Source of the DNA: Phycisphaerae bacterium
GTDB lineage: Bacteria > Planctomycetota > Phycisphaerae > UBA1845 > PWPN01
DNA: 64,000 nt
Direction: 5' to 3'
NCBI GenBank assembly: GCA_030372985.1
Contig: JAUCQB010000120.1
Span: 124,001 to 188,000, forward strand
The first letter of the stretch is position 1. Every line of letters starts with the position of its first letter. The notes under the pieces are model-generated. The model was not told the origin of the DNA and ran no database searches. It saw nothing but the letters and a program-made list of their open reading frames with translations. The translations under genes were made by a program, and so were the position numbers. Positions 1 to 10,071 of the stretch are shown piece by piece.

Positions 1-494
1 TCACCCGGCGATACTTTGAGAACAGGGGGCTCAATGTCCGCGTGGAATTCAGTTGGGGAGCCACGGAGGTCAAAGCGCGCCTGGTGGACGGGATCGTCGA
101 GTTGACCGAGACCGGGTCGTCGCTGCGGGCCAACAACCTCAAGATCGTGGACGAGATACTCTCGTCCACGACGCGATTCATCGCCAACAAGCAGGCTTAC
201 GAAGACCCATGGAAGCGGGAGAAGATCGACGCCCTGGCGCTGTTGCTGAAGGGGGCGATCGAGGCGCGGGCCAAGGTCGGATTGAAACTCAATGTTCCCA
301 AGGCGAACCTGCCCAGACTTCTCGGGATCCTGCCCGCGGAACTGTCGCCGACCATCTCGTCGCTGGCCAACGAGAAATATGCGGCGGTGGAGGTTATTCT
401 TGAGGCGGTTGTGGAGAGACAACTGGTTCCGCAACTGCAGAAGGCCGGCGGAACGGGGATCGTCGTCTATCCACTGAACAAGGTCATCCCGTAG
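1..494 (+). CDS. hisG: ATP phosphoribosyltransferase, C-terminal part (truncated by window edge)
   Basis: This enzyme catalyses the first step of histidine biosynthesis, joining ATP and PRPP. The reading frame is open from base 3, so the gene begins before the window; a GTG at 42 is internal and not the real start. Visible motifs are the FSWGATEVK segment followed by [19 protein letters not shown], which forms the end of the catalytic region, then a C-terminal alpha/beta domain ending in [12 protein letters not shown], the regulatory domain of the long HisG form. The next gene starts about 105 bases downstream on the same strand. The family call is secure; how much is missing cannot be seen. 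Confidence 0.9.
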   Translation, partial: TRRYFENRGLNVRVEFSWGATEVKARLVDGIVELTETGSSLRANNLKIVDEILSSTTRFIANKQAYEDPWKREKIDALALLLKGAIEARAKVGLKLNVPKANLPRLLGILPAELSPTISSLANEKYAAVEVILEAVVERQLVPQLQKAGGTGIVVYPLNKVIP

Positions 495-599
495 CCGGTG
501 ATGGGGTCTCCCTGCGAGGCAGGCGTTTTGCCGGGGTGGCGCTTGCGCTCAACGTCCGGCAGGTGTCGGATGTTGCCGTGGGTGGGACGCGGTGAGGCA

Positions 600-3500
600 A
601 TGAGGCGTGTGATGTTGCGAACGTGGGGCCGTCAACCGTGCCGACTGCCGGTCGCGTCTCTGGCTCTGATCTGCGTGCTGGTCGGCTGCGAGAGTCCTGT
701 GCGACCGGTTGGCGGTCCGGTCCGGCTGTCGTGGCTGCCTCCGATACAGCCTCCGCCGGAGTTCGATCGCACCCGAGCTGCGCTTTCCCTTGCGGAAATA
801 CCGGATGATCCTCCCCCTCCGGCCGCCGCGGAGGAGAAGGGTGCGGAACCGTCCGAGGCCGTTCGCCGCCGACTATCGCAAGCCCGTGAACTTCTCAAGA
901 AGGGACAGCCCACCGAGGCTCTCGGGATGCTCGAACAGGTGCTGCGGACGGACGCAGGCGTGGCCGAGGCGCATCGACTTGTCGGCCTCGCCAGCCTGAT
1001 GGCCGGTAATGATGAGCGAGCGGGCCTGTCGGCCGGCCGCGCGCTGACTCTGCGTCCCAGCGATCTCGTGAGTCATTATGTCGTCGGCCGGCTGGCGGAG
1101 AAGCGACGAGAAACGGCGGGAGCCGTTCGTGCCTACCGGGCGGCGTTGAAGTGCAAGACATCGCCGGACGAGGTCCACTACCTCGTTCTGACTCATTACC
1201 GATTGGGCCTCCTGCTGGATCAGGAAAGGTACTACCTGGCCGCGGCGGAACAATTGGGCTTGTTCGAGAAGGGCGTCCGTTCCCTGGGCGGCAAGATCGA
1301 GGAGAACGCCGAGCTGGCTTCGATTGTCCGGCAGCAGCGAGGGACGGTCGCCGTTCGCCTGGCCCGGGCGCACAGCTACCTCGGAGACTACTCTGCGGCC
1401 GCCGATGCACTGAAGATCGCTGCGGCTGAATCGCCGAAAGATCTCGATCTTCGCGCCGATTGCGTGCGGATGCTTGCCCATGCCGGTCGCCTGGAAGAGG
1501 CCATGGCCGAGTCGCGCCGATTCGTCGCCGACAGTCAGGGGAACCGTGAGGCGGTCCAGTTGCTGCTGGGTTTGCATCGGGCCGCGAGCCGGGCGGAAGC
1601 GGGGGTCGCCGCCATGCGAGACGTCGTGGCCGGGCAGCCCGACAACCTGGAACTGAATCTGCTGTATTGCGACGCCCTGGCGGATGCCGGGCGATACGAC
1701 CAGGCGGCAGCGACGCTCCAGGAACTGACCGATCGGTTTCCGAAGTCCTCGGAGGCAAAATGGAAACTGATCTCGATTCAACGGCTCCGCAAAGATTGGC
1801 CGGGCTGGCTCCTGGCCCTCACCCAGATGCTGGCCGCCGATCCGGTTGTCTATGAGAAGGCCAACCGGGAGCTTGATCAGGCACCTGTGTCGATCGCGGG
1901 GCGCGTTGCCGACGAAGCCTCTTCCGAAAGCGAGATTCGGCGGCTGGTGCCCGCACAGCCCGGCGACGCCGTCCTCGCGGCGGCCTACAACTATCTTCTG
2001 GGCCATCTCTGTGACCGTCTCGATCGCATTGAAGAGGCCCGCAGCTTCTTCGACCGGTCGGCTGAGCATGTGCCGGGTTTCCTGCCGGCGACCATGGGCG
2101 TGGCCGAGCTGTACATGCACCGTTGTCGGTGGGATGACGCGATTGCGGTTCTCAAGAAGGCCTCCCAGGCCGGTCCTCCTTCGCACCTTGTGCAGCGTTT
2201 GCTGGGCCAATGTTATGACGGGCTGGACGATTGGAATCGAGCCATCGAGCACTATGAGGCCGCGATCAGGATCAACGGCGACGATGTCAACAGCATGATG
2301 CTGCTGGCAAGGCTGCACGAGCGTCGTGACCAAATCCGCGAGGCCCAGCGGCAATATCAGGCGGTCATCACCGCCAACCCGAATCACATGCCGGGTCGCG
2401 AGGGCTATATTCGCAGCCTGATGAGCGCCGGCGGGGGTTTCACATCGGCGGTGGTCGCCGGCCGGGTGGCGCTGGAGTTCGCCGAGATGCAGAGGCGAGG
2501 TCCTCGCGATCCTGCGACGATTCGGACGGCCGCTTTGCTGCGATTCCTTCAGGATCGTGATCGCCGGTCTTATGGCGACGTGTTGCGGTCACTGATTCAG
2601 ACCGATCCGGAGGACGAAAGGACTCGGGAAGATCTGGCGGCCAGCCTGCTGACCTTCCAGGACTATGAGCCTGCCCGCGAGGTGTTGGCGCAAATGGTAG
2701 CCGACTTTCCGCGATCCGGGCAGGCGGGGTGGATGATGGCCATGACCCTGACCCGGGTTCTGGAGTTCGAGGCCGCGGCCGCTGAATATCAGCGCATCCT
2801 GACCCTGCATCCGAATCGTGTGGCTTATCTACAAGCCTTAGCCGAACTCCGGATGACCCAGCAGCGATTCGACGCCGCCATTCCGATTTACGAGCGTCTG
2901 CTCGAACGGCAGGGCAAGGACGAGTTTCCTGGTGTATACCGCGGCCGGCTGATGGAGGCGTACCGCCGGCTCGGTCGTCCGGACGATGCCCGTCGGCTGG
3001 CGGAGCGATGGCTTGCCGAGATCGACCCGGAATCCAAAACCGCTGGGCCCGAGCTTGCCATTTACCGCTGGTTCCAGCTCGCGGCGGACGAGTCCGCAAA
3101 GGACTACGCCGGCTACATCCGCCGTTGCAGGGAATGGCTGAAATCCGATCCGGAGGATGCCAACGTTCGAGCGTGGCTCATCGGTCTGGCGACGGAAGCG
3201 CCGATCGGCACGGTAGGCCGATTCGGAGGCTATGGCGGACTGGTTGGGGCTGGACGTCATGACGAGGCCGTTACCCAGGTGGTCAAGTGGCTCGATGAAT
3301 CGCCGCCAGATTCGCGGCTCTTGCGCATGCTGTCCGACGTGTTTCTGGCCTCACGGCGTTTCGATGAAGCCATCGAGCTTCAGCGAAGTCTGGCGGCCGC
3401 GGCAACCAAGGTCGATGAGAAACTGGTCCTGCTCTACAGTCTTCAGACCACACACAGCCGGGCTCGCCGCTACGAGGACGCGATAGCGACCGCTCGCGAG

Positions 3501-4232
3501 TGGATGAACACCGCCGAGAAGTTGCCCGGTGACGGCCGTGGCGTGACGCGTCATGAACTGGATGGTGCGGTTTTCGAGCAGCGTCGCACCGTCGGCATGC
3601 TCATGGCTCAACAGGGCCGGACGGATGACGCGATCACCTACCTGACCGGGCTGCTGGAGCAGGAGCAGGATGAGTCGCGGCGGGTTGAGTTGTTGCGGGG
3701 CCTTTCCTACATTTTTCAGCGTCAGGGGCGGCACAATCTGGCGGAGGAATACCTTCGTCAGGCCTACCAGCTCATGCCCGCGGACGTGGGCCTGAACAAC
3801 GATTTGGGGTACACGCTGGCCGACGCAGGCAAAAACCTAACCGATGCCGAGCGGATGCTGCGGCTGGCAGTGGGTGAAAGCCCCCGCCAGGCGGCCTATC
3901 TGGACAGCCTCGGATGGGTTTTCTACAAGCAGGGCAAGCTTGACGATGCGTGCCGCTGGCTGCAGTTGGCGGCCGGCCAGGAGCACGGCGATGACGCGGT
4001 CATCCATGACCATCTGGGCGATGCCTGGTGGCGACAGGGCGAGAAGGCCAGGGCGGTCGACAACTGGCGAAGGTCGCTGGAGTTGTATGAGCGGCAACTG
4101 GCCGATGGCACCACGGAGCCGAACGAGCGCCTCGTCGCCGGTCTCAAGGATAAGCTGGCTGCGGTGGCTGCTGACAGGGAGCCGGTTGTTGCTCCTCTTG
4201 GTGTCGCGCAAGCCTCGGCACCCGCCGAGTAG
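600..4232 (+). CDS. Large TPR-repeat lipoprotein
   Basis: A protein of about 1210 residues built almost wholly of tetratricopeptide-type helical repeats, from about residue 100 to the C-terminus, so probably a scaffold for protein-protein contacts. I chose ATG at 600 because it gives a lipoprotein signal peptide: basic start MRRVMLRTWG, hydrophobic stretch, and lipobox L-V-G-C with the acceptor cysteine at residue 30. An upstream ATG at 498 would bury this signal. A proline-rich linker follows the cysteine. Repeats of the type A-x-x-x-L-G-x-x-Y-x-x-x-G-x-x-x-x-A recur throughout, and the last repeats contain the NDLGYTLADAG and LDSLGWVFYKQG pattern common in long bacterial TPR proteins. The specific role is unknown. 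Confidence 0.85.
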   Translation: MRRVMLRTWGRQPCRLPVASLALICVLVGCESPVRPVGGPVRLSWLPPIQPPPEFDRTRAALSLAEIPDDPPPPAAAEEKGAEPSEAVRRRLSQARELLKKGQPTEALGMLEQVLRTDAGVAEAHRLVGLASLMAGNDERAGLSAGRALTLRPSDLVSHYVVGRLAEKRRETAGAVRAYRAALKCKTSPDEVHYLVLTHYRLGLLLDQERYYLAAAEQLGLFEKGVRSLGGKIEENAELASIVRQQRGTVAVRLARAHSYLGDYSAAADALKIAAAESPKDLDLRADCVRMLAHAGRLEEAMAESRRFVADSQGNREAVQLLLGLHRAASRAEAGVAAMRDVVAGQPDNLELNLLYCDALADAGRYDQAAATLQELTDRFPKSSEAKWKLISIQRLRKDWPGWLLALTQMLAADPVVYEKANRELDQAPVSIAGRVADEASSESEIRRLVPAQPGDAVLAAAYNYLLGHLCDRLDRIEEARSFFDRSAEHVPGFLPATMGVAELYMHRCRWDDAIAVLKKASQAGPPSHLVQRLLGQCYDGLDDWNRAIEHYEAAIRINGDDVNSMMLLARLHERRDQIREAQRQYQAVITANPNHMPGREGYIRSLMSAGGGFTSAVVAGRVALEFAEMQRRGPRDPATIRTAALLRFLQDRDRRSYGDVLRSLIQTDPEDERTREDLAASLLTFQDYEPAREVLAQMVADFPRSGQAGWMMAMTLTRVLEFEAAAAEYQRILTLHPNRVAYLQALAELRMTQQRFDAAIPIYERLLERQGKDEFPGVYRGRLMEAYRRLGRPDDARRLAERWLAEIDPESKTAGPELAIYRWFQLAADESAKDYAGYIRRCREWLKSDPEDANVRAWLIGLATEAPIGTVGRFGGYGGLVGAGRHDEAVTQVVKWLDESPPDSRLLRMLSDVFLASRRFDEAIELQRSLAAAATKVDEKLVLLYSLQTTHSRARRYEDAIATAREWMNTAEKLPGDGRGVTRHELDGAVFEQRRTVGMLMAQQGRTDDAITYLTGLLEQEQDESRRVELLRGLSYIFQRQGRHNLAEEYLRQAYQLMPADVGLNNDLGYTLADAGKNLTDAERMLRLAVGESPRQAAYLDSLGWVFYKQGKLDDACRWLQLAAGQEHGDDAVIHDHLGDAWWRQGEKARAVDNWRRSLELYERQLADGTTEPNERLVAGLKDKLAAVAADREPVVAPLGVAQASAPAE

Positions 4233-4409
4233 CCTCTTGGCGAGGCTCCCCTTGAGTCATGGATGCCTTATGGGGTAAAGTCGAGGGAGGGGAGTGGGCA
4301 GGCTTCGGCATATTGAAGTCACGTTTTGTGCAGCCCTGCCAGGTTGACGGAGTTGGATAGCGGTCGAAAACCGGCCTGTCGCCGGCCGGTGTAATAGAGG
4401 AGACGTCGA

Positions 4410-5159
4410 ATGTCTGGTCATTCCCATTGGGCACGGATCAAACACAAGAAAGGCGTTACTGACGCCCGCCGAGGGCGTCTGTGGAGCAAGTTGGCGAGGG
4501 TCATCATCGTGGCTGCCCGCGGGGGGGGCGACCCACGGGATAACCTGCCGCTGCGCTACGCGATTGACAAAGCCCGCGAAGCCAACATGCCCAAGGATAC
4601 GATCGAGAACGCCATCAAAAAGGGCACCGGCGAACTGGGCGGCGCGAGTTACGAGAATGTTCGCTACGAAGGCTACGGAGCCGGCGGCGTCGCCATCTTG
4701 TGTGACGCCCTGACGGATAACCGCAACCGGACCGCGCCCGAGGTTAAGAAGATCTTCGAGCGTCACGGCGGGGCCCTCGGGAGCGCCGGCTGCGTGGCCT
4801 GGATGTTCAGCAGCAAAGGGCAGGTGACCGTTCCTGTCAGCGCCGCCGATGAGGACAAGATCGCCGAAATCGCTTTGGAGGCCGGGGCCGACGACTACAG
4901 GCAATCCGACGATGTCTGGGAGATCACCTGCGAGCCGGCCGCCTATGAGCCGCTGCGGGCGGCGTTAACTGCGGCCGGAATCACCCCACAGTCCTCGGAG
5001 TTGTCGATGGTACCCTCCAACACCGTCCCGGTTGACGCCGGGGCCGGCAGGAAAGTCCTCAATCTTGTCGAGGCGCTCGAGGAACATGACGATATCCAGA
5101 ATGTCTACTCCAATTTCGAGTTGCCCGACGACGTTCTGGCCTCGTTGGGGCAGGGTTAG
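4410..5159 (+). CDS. YebC/PmpR-family DNA-binding regulatory protein
   Basis: A 249-residue member of the YebC/TACO1 family, whose members act as transcriptional regulators or as translation factors that relieve ribosome stalling. The start MSGHSHWARIKHKKGVTDAR is diagnostic, followed by a segment on preserving DPRDNLPLRYAIDKA and MPKDTIENAIKKGTGE, then the variable middle and C-terminal domains ending near the DDIQNVYSNFELPDD motif. Length is the family norm. A GAGGAGAC ribosome binding site precedes the ATG at a good distance. It stands alone between the TPR lipoprotein and a DEAD-box helicase. Confidence 0.95.
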   Translation: MSGHSHWARIKHKKGVTDARRGRLWSKLARVIIVAARGGGDPRDNLPLRYAIDKAREANMPKDTIENAIKKGTGELGGASYENVRYEGYGAGGVAILCDALTDNRNRTAPEVKKIFERHGGALGSAGCVAWMFSSKGQVTVPVSAADEDKIAEIALEAGADDYRQSDDVWEITCEPAAYEPLRAALTAAGITPQSSELSMVPSNTVPVDAGAGRKVLNLVEALEEHDDIQNVYSNFELPDDVLASLGQG

Positions 5160-5324
5160 GGGTGGTACTGGACTTGTTGGCCGAGTCCTGCTATACTTAT
5201 CCGAGTTCAGTGGGCGAATAGCCATTGGATCAAGGCCAGGTACCGATGGCTTATCAGGACGCAACGTGCGGCCGCCTCATTCCCCGGCACAATCCACACT
5301 CGCCACATTCAGAAGAGATGTTTG

Positions 5325-6713
5325 ATGAGATTTGAAGACTTGCGGCTCTCAGAGCCGATCCTTCGTGCGGTGGTCGCCGAAGGCTACACCATCCCCACGC
5401 CGATCCAGGTCAAGGCGATTCCACATGTGTTGGAAGGCCGTGACGTGCTCGGCTGTGCCCAGACGGGCACCGGCAAGACGGCCGCGTTCGCGTTGCCGAT
5501 CCTGCAGCGGCTCGGTCAGACTCACCCGCGGGACCACGGGAACACCCGGACGATCCGCTTGCTGGTTCTCGCGCCGACGCGCGAACTGGCCGCCCAGATC
5601 GGCGACAGTTTCGGGGTTTATGGCCGTAACACACCCTTGCGTCACACAGTCATTTTCGGCGGTGTCAACCAGAACCCGCAGGCCCGTGCTTTGCGGGAGG
5701 GAATCGACATCCTTGTCGCTACCCCCGGCCGCTTGCTCGATCTGATGGAGCAGGGGCTTGTTGATCTACAGCATGTGCAAGTGCTGGTCCTCGACGAGGC
5801 CGACCGCATGCTGGACATGGGGTTCATCCGCGACATCCGCAGGATTGTCGCGAAGGTCCCGACGAAGCGGCAGACACTGCTGTTCTCTGCGACCATGCCG
5901 GCCGAGATCCGCGAACTGGCAAACGAAATCCTGCGAAAGCCGGTCAGTGTTCAAGTTGCGGCCGCGTCGATCGCCGCCGATACCGTCATGCAGTCCGTCT
6001 ACTTTGTTGAGAAGACGGGCAAGCCGGGGATGCTCAAGTACTTCCTCAACAACAACGCCATCACGCGGGCGCTGGTGTTTACCCGGACCAAGCATGGTGC
6101 GGATCGCGTGGCCCGGCATCTGTCACGAGCCGGCATCTGCGCCGAGGCCATTCACGGCAACAAGAGCCAGAACGCCCGCACACGAGCGATGGCCCGGTTC
6201 AAGTCCAGCTCGCCGCCGGTACTGGTCGCGACCGATATCGCCGCTCGCGGTCTGGACATTGATGAAATCTCGCACGTGATCAACTACGACCTGCCCAACG
6301 AGCCGGAAACCTACGTGCACCGTATCGGCCGGACCGGCCGGGCGGGGGCATCGGGTTTGGCGGTCTCGTTCTGCGGCAGCGAGGAACGACCGTACCTCAA
6401 AGACATCGAGCGGCTGATTCGCAGGCCGATCCCGGTGAGTCCGGACAAACCGAAGCTCGCCGTGCCCGAGACGCATCCGGCGGTGAGTCAGCCGCATCCC
6501 CAGCGGGCGACGCATTCAAACCCGCAACAGCGGCGCGGGCGGGTTGCACCTGCTCAGCATGCCATGAGAGGGACGCCGCCGGCCGTGAGAGAGCAGCACC
6601 TGCAAACGGCGTCCGTTGCGAGCGATCAGCCGCAGGCCAGACCGGTCTCTGTGGGGCATCGTACCTCCCGACGACTCAAGCCTCGCCGACGCGTCGTGCG
6701 AAGCGGATGGTGA
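5325..6713 (+). CDS. DEAD-box ATP-dependent RNA helicase (RhlE-like)
   Basis: A 462-residue RNA helicase. Helicase motifs appear in order: Q motif ([13 protein letters not shown]), Walker A AQTGTGKT near residue 46, [13 protein letters not shown], the DEAD box [15 protein letters not shown] in LLFSATMP, then ARGLDI and [10 protein letters not shown] in the second RecA domain. The core ends near residue 365 and is followed by a basic, Pro/Gln/Arg-rich tail of about 95 residues, as in RhlE-type enzymes, which probably binds RNA. A TTG at 5322 directly precedes ATG 5325; I prefer ATG. The likely role is RNA unwinding in ribosome assembly or RNA decay; the exact subfamily is uncertain. Confidence 0.93.
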   Translation: MRFEDLRLSEPILRAVVAEGYTIPTPIQVKAIPHVLEGRDVLGCAQTGTGKTAAFALPILQRLGQTHPRDHGNTRTIRLLVLAPTRELAAQIGDSFGVYGRNTPLRHTVIFGGVNQNPQARALREGIDILVATPGRLLDLMEQGLVDLQHVQVLVLDEADRMLDMGFIRDIRRIVAKVPTKRQTLLFSATMPAEIRELANEILRKPVSVQVAAASIAADTVMQSVYFVEKTGKPGMLKYFLNNNAITRALVFTRTKHGADRVARHLSRAGICAEAIHGNKSQNARTRAMARFKSSSPPVLVATDIAARGLDIDEISHVINYDLPNEPETYVHRIGRTGRAGASGLAVSFCGSEERPYLKDIERLIRRPIPVSPDKPKLAVPETHPAVSQPHPQRATHSNPQQRRGRVAPAQHAMRGTPPAVREQHLQTASVASDQPQARPVSVGHRTSRRLKPRRRVVRSGW

Positions 6714-6725
6714 GAGGGGTCCGGC

Positions 6726-6773
6726 GGTCTGTTGGTCTGTCAGTCTGTTGGTCTGTTGGTCAATTGGTTTGTC
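6726..6773. repeat. Octamer tandem repeat (GGTCTGTT-type)
   Basis: Six imperfect copies of an 8-bp unit, GGTCTGTT and variants, lie just after the helicase stop codon in a 143-bp intergenic stretch between convergent genes. It is a microsatellite-like sequence with no coding signal. Confidence 0.75.
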
Positions 6774-6856
6774 GGACTCGTCGGCTGAGCAGGTCGCCGT
6801 GATCGCTGCTGACGCAGTCCGTCTGATTGCGGGAGCCACTGAGTGCATAGGGGTCA

Positions 6857-7519
6857 TCAAGCCCTTCGACCGGTCAGATTGGCCTGAGAGCTGTCCCAGT
6901 CCGGGGGCGGGACGCAGGGCGTGCCGCACTCCGGGCAGCGGCCGAACTCGTAGGAGGCCCGCAGGTCATACCCGCACCTCTCGCAAAGGCCCAGACTCGA
7001 ATTGTCCAAAGACCTTGGCAGCATTCCATACACGATCGCCATAAAGGTGAACCCGATCAGGTTCAGGAATAGACCCTGCAATAGCGTGATGGCCAGAGTC
7101 GCCGGAAACGAAACCCGCACACCCATCCGGTCGGCGTACGTGATTCCCCCTCCACTCAGACAGTCCACGATCAACGAGCCGATGACACCTGGGATCACAT
7201 CGACTGCCATTCCCAGGGGGAGCAGTCCTGACAAAAAAAGGCGAACAAGATAGCCGATGCGAAAGGCCCGGGCCACCCGCGGGCGAGCCTGAAGGCGAAC
7301 CACGCATCGTGTGCCCGTAGCCCAGACGTAAACAGTGGTGACAATTGCGATGCCCGTGAGCATTGCGGCGACGTCGAAACGAAGGTTCGGTGCACCTGCC
7401 TTCAAAGCCCAGAGGAAGCTTGGAGCAGCGCTGATGCCGCAGATTGCGGTCCAGAGCATGACCCGCAGATGGAGGTCCGGGACCGGCGGGTGTGCCTGGC
7501 TGGCTTGCATGCCTGTCAT
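6857..7519 (-). CDS. Membrane protein with C-terminal CGYDLR zinc ribbon
   Basis: A 220-residue protein with about five hydrophobic segments, followed by a C-terminal zinc ribbon: CERCGYDLR, a short spacer, then CPECG near residue 200. This ribbon is very common at the ends of membrane proteins in Planctomycetota; its function is unknown. I place the start at 7519, where ATG overlaps the TGA of the upstream methyltransferase gene as ATGA, indicating translational coupling. A longer frame to 7588 would overlap the neighbour by 70 bases. No enzymatic motif is visible. Confidence 0.75.
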   Translation of the reverse strand: MTGMQASQAHPPVPDLHLRVMLWTAICGISAAPSFLWALKAGAPNLRFDVAAMLTGIAIVTTVYVWATGTRCVVRLQARPRVARAFRIGYLVRLFLSGLLPLGMAVDVIPGVIGSLIVDCLSGGGITYADRMGVRVSFPATLAITLLQGLFLNLIGFTFMAIVYGMLPRSLDNSSLGLCERCGYDLRASYEFGRCPECGTPCVPPPDWDSSQANLTGRRA

Positions 7520-8085
7520 TCTACCGCTTTGAGCAGGACCAGGAACTCGACGTTTCCTTTTTGACCCTTGATCGGGCTTTCGATCCACTGGGCGACGGCC
7601 AGCCCCTCGGCCTCGACGTGGGCACAGACGGCCTCAAAAGTGGCCTTGGCGTCAGCCGGGTCGAGTACGCCGTGCCGCAGGCGCTTGCGGTCGGTCTCAT
7701 AATGGGGTTTGACCAGGGAGATGATTCTCCCGGTGGGTTTGAGCAGCTTGATAGCCGCCGGCAGAATACGATTCTGCGGGGTCCATGCCACGTCGATGGT
7801 CACCAGGTCGACCGGTTCCGGCAGCGCGACGTGCATGGCGTTGGTCCGTTCTAAGACCACCACGCGAGGGTCTGTCCTCAGCGCATAGGCCAGGACGCCG
7901 TAGCCCGTGTCGACGGCATAGACGCGGCCGGCCCCTCGGCGGAGCAGGCAGTCCACGAAGCCCCCGACATTGCTGCCGAGGTCCGCACAGGTCCAACCGC
8001 GAGGCTCGATCTCGAAGGCGTCCAGGGCGGCAGCCAGTTTCTCTCCTGCCCGGCTGACATAAGGCTTATCACTGGGCTGAGTCAT
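7516..8085 (-). CDS. TlyA-like SAM-dependent (rRNA) methyltransferase lacking S4 domain
   Basis: A 189-residue FtsJ/TlyA-type methyltransferase. The sequence has YVSRAGEKLAAALDAF, the SAM-binding segment CADLGSNVGGFVDCLL, then RVYAVDTGYGVLAYALRTDPRV and ERTNAMH, and the catalytic-region VKPHYE, all typical of TlyA family 2'-O-methyltransferases and hemolysin A-like proteins. Classical TlyA is about 250 to 270 residues with an N-terminal S4 RNA-binding domain; here the protein begins directly at the methyltransferase core, so the S4 domain is absent. The gene is translationally coupled to the downstream zinc-ribbon membrane protein. Its RNA target is unknown. Confidence 0.85.
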   Translation of the reverse strand: MTQPSDKPYVSRAGEKLAAALDAFEIEPRGWTCADLGSNVGGFVDCLLRRGAGRVYAVDTGYGVLAYALRTDPRVVVLERTNAMHVALPEPVDLVTIDVAWTPQNRILPAAIKLLKPTGRIISLVKPHYETDRKRLRHGVLDPADAKATFEAVCAHVEAEGLAVAQWIESPIKGQKGNVEFLVLLKAVE

Positions 8086-8347
8086 GGCTCGCCTCGGAGA
8101 ACCTGGTCCGTTCCGTGGTTCATCCTCAGGGAAACAACGAGATACTACTGGCAGGGGCCGGCAGATGAAACCGTTCCGGGCGATCCGGGCTGCACAAACA
8201 GCGCCGGAGCAGGACGCGGAGACGGGATAGAACTTGCCTGGTGAGTGGCGTCAGAGACGGATCTCCGGCTTGCCGAGCTGTAACAAACACGGACGACCGA
8301 TTGATCGCCCGTGGATCATCTTGACTGGCCTGTCCGACGAGGGCAGC

Positions 8348-8620
8348 TTACGCCTTGGCTGCCAGAGCGTTGTACTTTTTCTGGAGACGTGAGATCCGCC
8401 GACTGGCGGCGTTCTTGTGAAGCGTGCCCTTTGCGGCGGTCTTGCTGATCTGTTTCATGGCGACCGTCAGGGCCTCCGCGGCCCTGGCCTTGTCGCTGGC
8501 GGCCAGGGCTGCCTCAAACTCGCGGAGGTCTGCCTTGATGGCCCGCTTGCGGCCCCGGTTCTTGGCCCGCTGCTTGGCGTTTTGTCGTATCCGCTTCTTG
8601 GCGGAGAGTGAATGAGCCAC
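8348..8620 (-). CDS. rpsT: 30S ribosomal protein S20
   Basis: A 90-residue very basic helical protein that binds 16S rRNA in the small subunit. It starts MAHSLSAKKRIRQNAKQRAK and ends with the ASRRISRLQKKYNAL helix typical of S20. The gene stands alone on the minus strand. The 262 bases between its stop and the methyltransferase start further left hold no gene that I can see. An AGAGGAGATTC ribosome binding site precedes the start. Confidence 0.96.
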   Translation of the reverse strand: MAHSLSAKKRIRQNAKQRAKNRGRKRAIKADLREFEAALAASDKARAAEALTVAMKQISKTAAKGTLHKNAASRRISRLQKKYNALAAKA

Positions 8621-8643
8621 TAGTTGAATCTCCTCTGGTTATC

Positions 8644-10071
8644 TTAACTCTTGCCGTGAAGGCCTTCTATGCGTTTCCGAACATCTCCCTTACGGTAGTT
8701 ATAGTCCCATTCTATAAGCTGACCGTAGATTTTCAAGGCTTCCGGGATGTTGCCGTCAGCCTCGAGGGAGCGCCCCAGCCAGTAATGGAGTCTCTTGCCC
8801 AGGTCGTCGTTGGGGATTTCGTAGGTCCCGATGGCCTCTCGGAAGACGTTGGCCGCCTGTTTGTGAAAGCCCTTCTCGTAGAAACACCGGCCTATGTACA
8901 GGCTGCAGCGGAACCGGTTCTTGGGTTCGTTTCGGGCCTCCTGGAGGACGGGGATGGCGTCGTCGAAGCGACCGGCCTCGAACAGCCGCCGGCCGTATTC
9001 AAAACGGTAGCTCAACTCGGTCGGGTACTGCTCCACGCGTTCCTTGTAGACGGCCAGCTCGACCTTGAGTTGCTTGGCCCTGGCGGCGTGTGCCTGCGGA
9101 TCCCTGGCTTCATCGAGCAGACGAGCCTTGCGCCGAAGCTGTTTCATGTAAATGTCGTGGGCTCGCAGCTTGTAGCGGTATTCGTCGCTCTGTTCATGGG
9201 CCTTGAGCAGGATTCTGATGGCCTTGGTTTCCTCCGCGTCCTGCTCGCGACGGCAAAGAAGATCCACGAGTTCATGGATCTTGGTTCCGTTCGTGGGATC
9301 GGCTTCGTAGCGCTGCTGGGCCTGGGCGATGAGGCTGTCGAGACGGTCGTCGGACTGGACCAGCCGGTCCTTGTCGTGAAGATCGCGCTGCGAAGCCTTG
9401 TCCACGATGGAGTCGGTGAACGACTCGGCCGACGAATATCGGCCTTTCAGGATGGTCAGTTTTCCGGCCACGTCGCGGAGGGCCACGGCCAGTTCGCCAT
9501 CGTGGGGTTTGAGGGCCCGGAGCTTCGAAAGGGCGTCCACCGCGCGGTCCATTGCCTCAATGGCCAGTGGCGGGTCGCCTTCGGCGTTCAGGTCGCCGAG
9601 CATCTCGTAGTTCTGGCGCAAGGTGATGAAGCGGGCGGGGTTCGGCTTGGCTTCATGAACGACTGCGTCGGCCAGGATCTCGCCGATCCACATGGCGGTC
9701 TTGTCGAAGCGGGCCTGGGCCGCGTTCTTGAACAAGGCTTCCATGTACCCGATGTTCCGGGGGTCCATGGACAATAACCGCTCGGCGTTGAGCATGCACG
9801 TCTTGTAGTCCTTGCCCGAGGTCTTGTACTTCATCTGGTCGACGAAGCCGACCTTTTTCGGGCCGCGAAACAAGGCCGCCGCCCGGCAGGGGTTGTGCCC
9901 CTCCTCGACGGCCTCGGGCCAATGGCCGAGCCCGAGGATGTACAGCTCGATGGCATAGTCATAGTTCTTTTTGCCGACAAGTTCCTGGGCCCTTCGGAAA
10001 CACTCCCGGGCCTTGGCGATCTCGTCGGGGCCGAACGTGGGTCTTGCCGAGATGTCGGAGCTTCTAGCCAT
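8644..10071 (-). CDS. TPR-repeat protein
   Basis: A 475-residue soluble protein without signal peptide, composed of tetratricopeptide-like helical pairs. Recognisable repeats include FRRAQELVGKKNYDYAIELY near residue 25, YRFEYGRRLFEAGRFDDAIP near 365 and CSLYIGRCFYEKGFHKQAAN near 400. A charged linker rich in Lys and Glu lies in the middle. It sits 23 bases upstream of rpsT on the same strand and may be cotranscribed with it. Function is unknown; such proteins usually mediate protein contacts. Confidence 0.8.
   Translation of the reverse strand: MARSSDISARPTFGPDEIAKARECFRRAQELVGKKNYDYAIELYILGLGHWPEAVEEGHNPCRAAALFRGPKKVGFVDQMKYKTSGKDYKTCMLNAERLLSMDPRNIGYMEALFKNAAQARFDKTAMWIGEILADAVVHEAKPNPARFITLRQNYEMLGDLNAEGDPPLAIEAMDRAVDALSKLRALKPHDGELAVALRDVAGKLTILKGRYSSAESFTDSIVDKASQRDLHDKDRLVQSDDRLDSLIAQAQQRYEADPTNGTKIHELVDLLCRREQDAEETKAIRILLKAHEQSDEYRYKLRAHDIYMKQLRRKARLLDEARDPQAHAARAKQLKVELAVYKERVEQYPTELSYRFEYGRRLFEAGRFDDAIPVLQEARNEPKNRFRCSLYIGRCFYEKGFHKQAANVFREAIGTYEIPNDDLGKRLHYWLGRSLEADGNIPEALKIYGQLIEWDYNYRKGDVRKRIEGLHGKS

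Noticed and set aside
873-2387. A 504-codon minus-strand frame opposite the TPR lipoprotein
   Set aside because: Same reasoning: the plus strand shows continuous TPR repeats, and the antisense frame has no recognisable domain.
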